A stretch of DNA of 32,541 bases, taken from the NCBI GenBank assembly GCA_002342505.1, contig DDQB01000037.1:22570-55110 (forward strand), in the 5' to 3' direction. The notes beneath the pieces were generated by a model. It saw only the letters and a list, made by a program, of their open reading frames with translations, ran no database searches and was not told the DNA's origin. Below, piece after piece: positions 32,351-32,541 of the stretch (the first letter of the stretch is position 1; each line of letters opens with the position of its first letter). The position numbers and the translations under genes are program-made. Source of the stretch: Acidaminococcaceae bacterium UBA2453 (GTDB taxonomy: Bacteria; Bacillota; Negativicutes; Acidaminococcales; Acidaminococcaceae).

Positions 32351-32430
32351 GCGTTTATTAAGCAGATTAACAGTTTAACAACAATGGCCAAAACCATCAT
32401 CATCGCGCTGAACAACTCAAAATCGCTCAT
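32341..32430 (-). CDS. Holin-like type I toxin, 29 residues
   Basis: A short frame starts at ATG 32430 and ends at TAG 32341. The peptide begins MSDFELFSAMMMVLAIV, continues with a Leu/Ile/Val-rich membrane helix (about 9-26) and ends NAKK. This is the pattern of the small 'putative holin-like toxin' peptides of Firmicutes type I systems: M-S-x-F-E start, one membrane helix, Lys-rich tail. An in-frame ATG at 32460 would add ten residues (MRSVSAAFPF). Neither start has a strong ribosome site, which fits a tightly controlled toxin. A TACAAT -10 lies upstream near 32480. The overlap with a terminated plus-strand RNA supports the assignment. It was found by eye and the family match is from memory. 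Confidence 0.72.
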   Translation of the reverse strand: MSDFELFSAMMMVLAIVVKLLICLINAKK

Positions 32431-32541
32431 AAATGGGAAAGCAGCAGACACTGAACGCATCCTGTGCAATATACATTGTATCAGTTTTGGGTAGCTTACA
32501 ATTTCTAAGCTCCAGGCCGGCCTTTGGTCGGAAAAACGACC

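Larger units (their letters stand above)
32043..32541. other. 499-base region upstream of sufC without a long gene
   Basis: From left to right it holds the suf promoter and palindrome, a nested long stem-loop (32137-32193), a plus-strand terminator (32205-32233), the antitoxin RNA, the small toxin gene, and its probable promoter. A GGTCG/CGACC hairpin lies at the very end (32526-32541, cut by the edge). An 8-bp pairing between AAACCAGC (32195-32202) and GCTGGTTT (32252-32259) links the two structured parts. Confidence 0.7.

Noticed and set aside
32526..32541. Hairpin at the right edge as a terminator
   Set aside because: The GGTCG/CGACC stem is cut by the window end, so a following T-run cannot be seen.
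1..32541. CRISPR array, insertion sequence or rRNA/tRNA genes
   Set aside because: No regularly spaced repeats, transposase motifs, or tRNA/rRNA signatures were found on reading both strands.

Overview
The window reads as chromosomal core DNA of a Firmicutes-type bacterium, most likely a member of the Negativicutes (for example an Acidaminococcus, Phascolarctobacterium or Veillonella relative). This placement is inferred from gene content: AGGAGG-type ribosome binding sites, a one-chain clade-II PurL, a two-gene SufC-SufB pair, the miaB-mutS-mutL-miaA-hfq order, and a cobamide cluster with two CobT-like genes. No rRNA or tRNA was seen. Every protein-coding gene found lies on the minus strand, so transcription runs from high to low coordinates.

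Right to left: the far right (32.1-32.5 kb) holds no long gene but contains a very probable type I toxin-antitoxin locus. It has a 29-residue hydrophobic holin-like toxin on the minus strand and a short plus-strand RNA with its own terminator that overlaps the toxin stop codon. Next to it is a second strongly folded non-coding stretch, then a minimal SUF pair (sufC, sufB). From 30.3 to 18.4 kb comes a long series: miaB, mutS, mutL, an RsmJ-like methyltransferase, miaA, hfq, xerD, a membrane-anchored unknown protein, a class III aminotransferase and an SRPBCC protein. htpX and ndk follow.

From 16.3 to 11.5 kb lies a cobamide (B12) block: PduO adenosyltransferase, cobU, cobT, cobS, a second divergent CobT-like protein, and a CobC-type phosphatase. 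The two CobT-like proteins retain complementary motif sets. This suggests a heterodimeric ArsAB-type phosphoribosyltransferase like the one that activates phenolic lower ligands in Sporomusa ovata. The block would then make, attach and finish the lower nucleotide loop of a cobamide.

From 11.2 to 4.6 kb are a four-CxxC zinc-ribbon protein behind a strong promoter, a DUF2156 protein that appears to start at an ATT codon, an Eis-like acetyltransferase, and purL. From 4.2 to 1 kb are a secreted NlpC/P60 hydrolase and an overlapping operon of an OmpR-family response regulator, its sensor kinase, a YqeG phosphatase and a nitrilase-family hydrolase that runs off the left edge. Five promoters share an extended -10 box (TGnTATAAT) without a good -35, and most operons end in clear intrinsic terminators.
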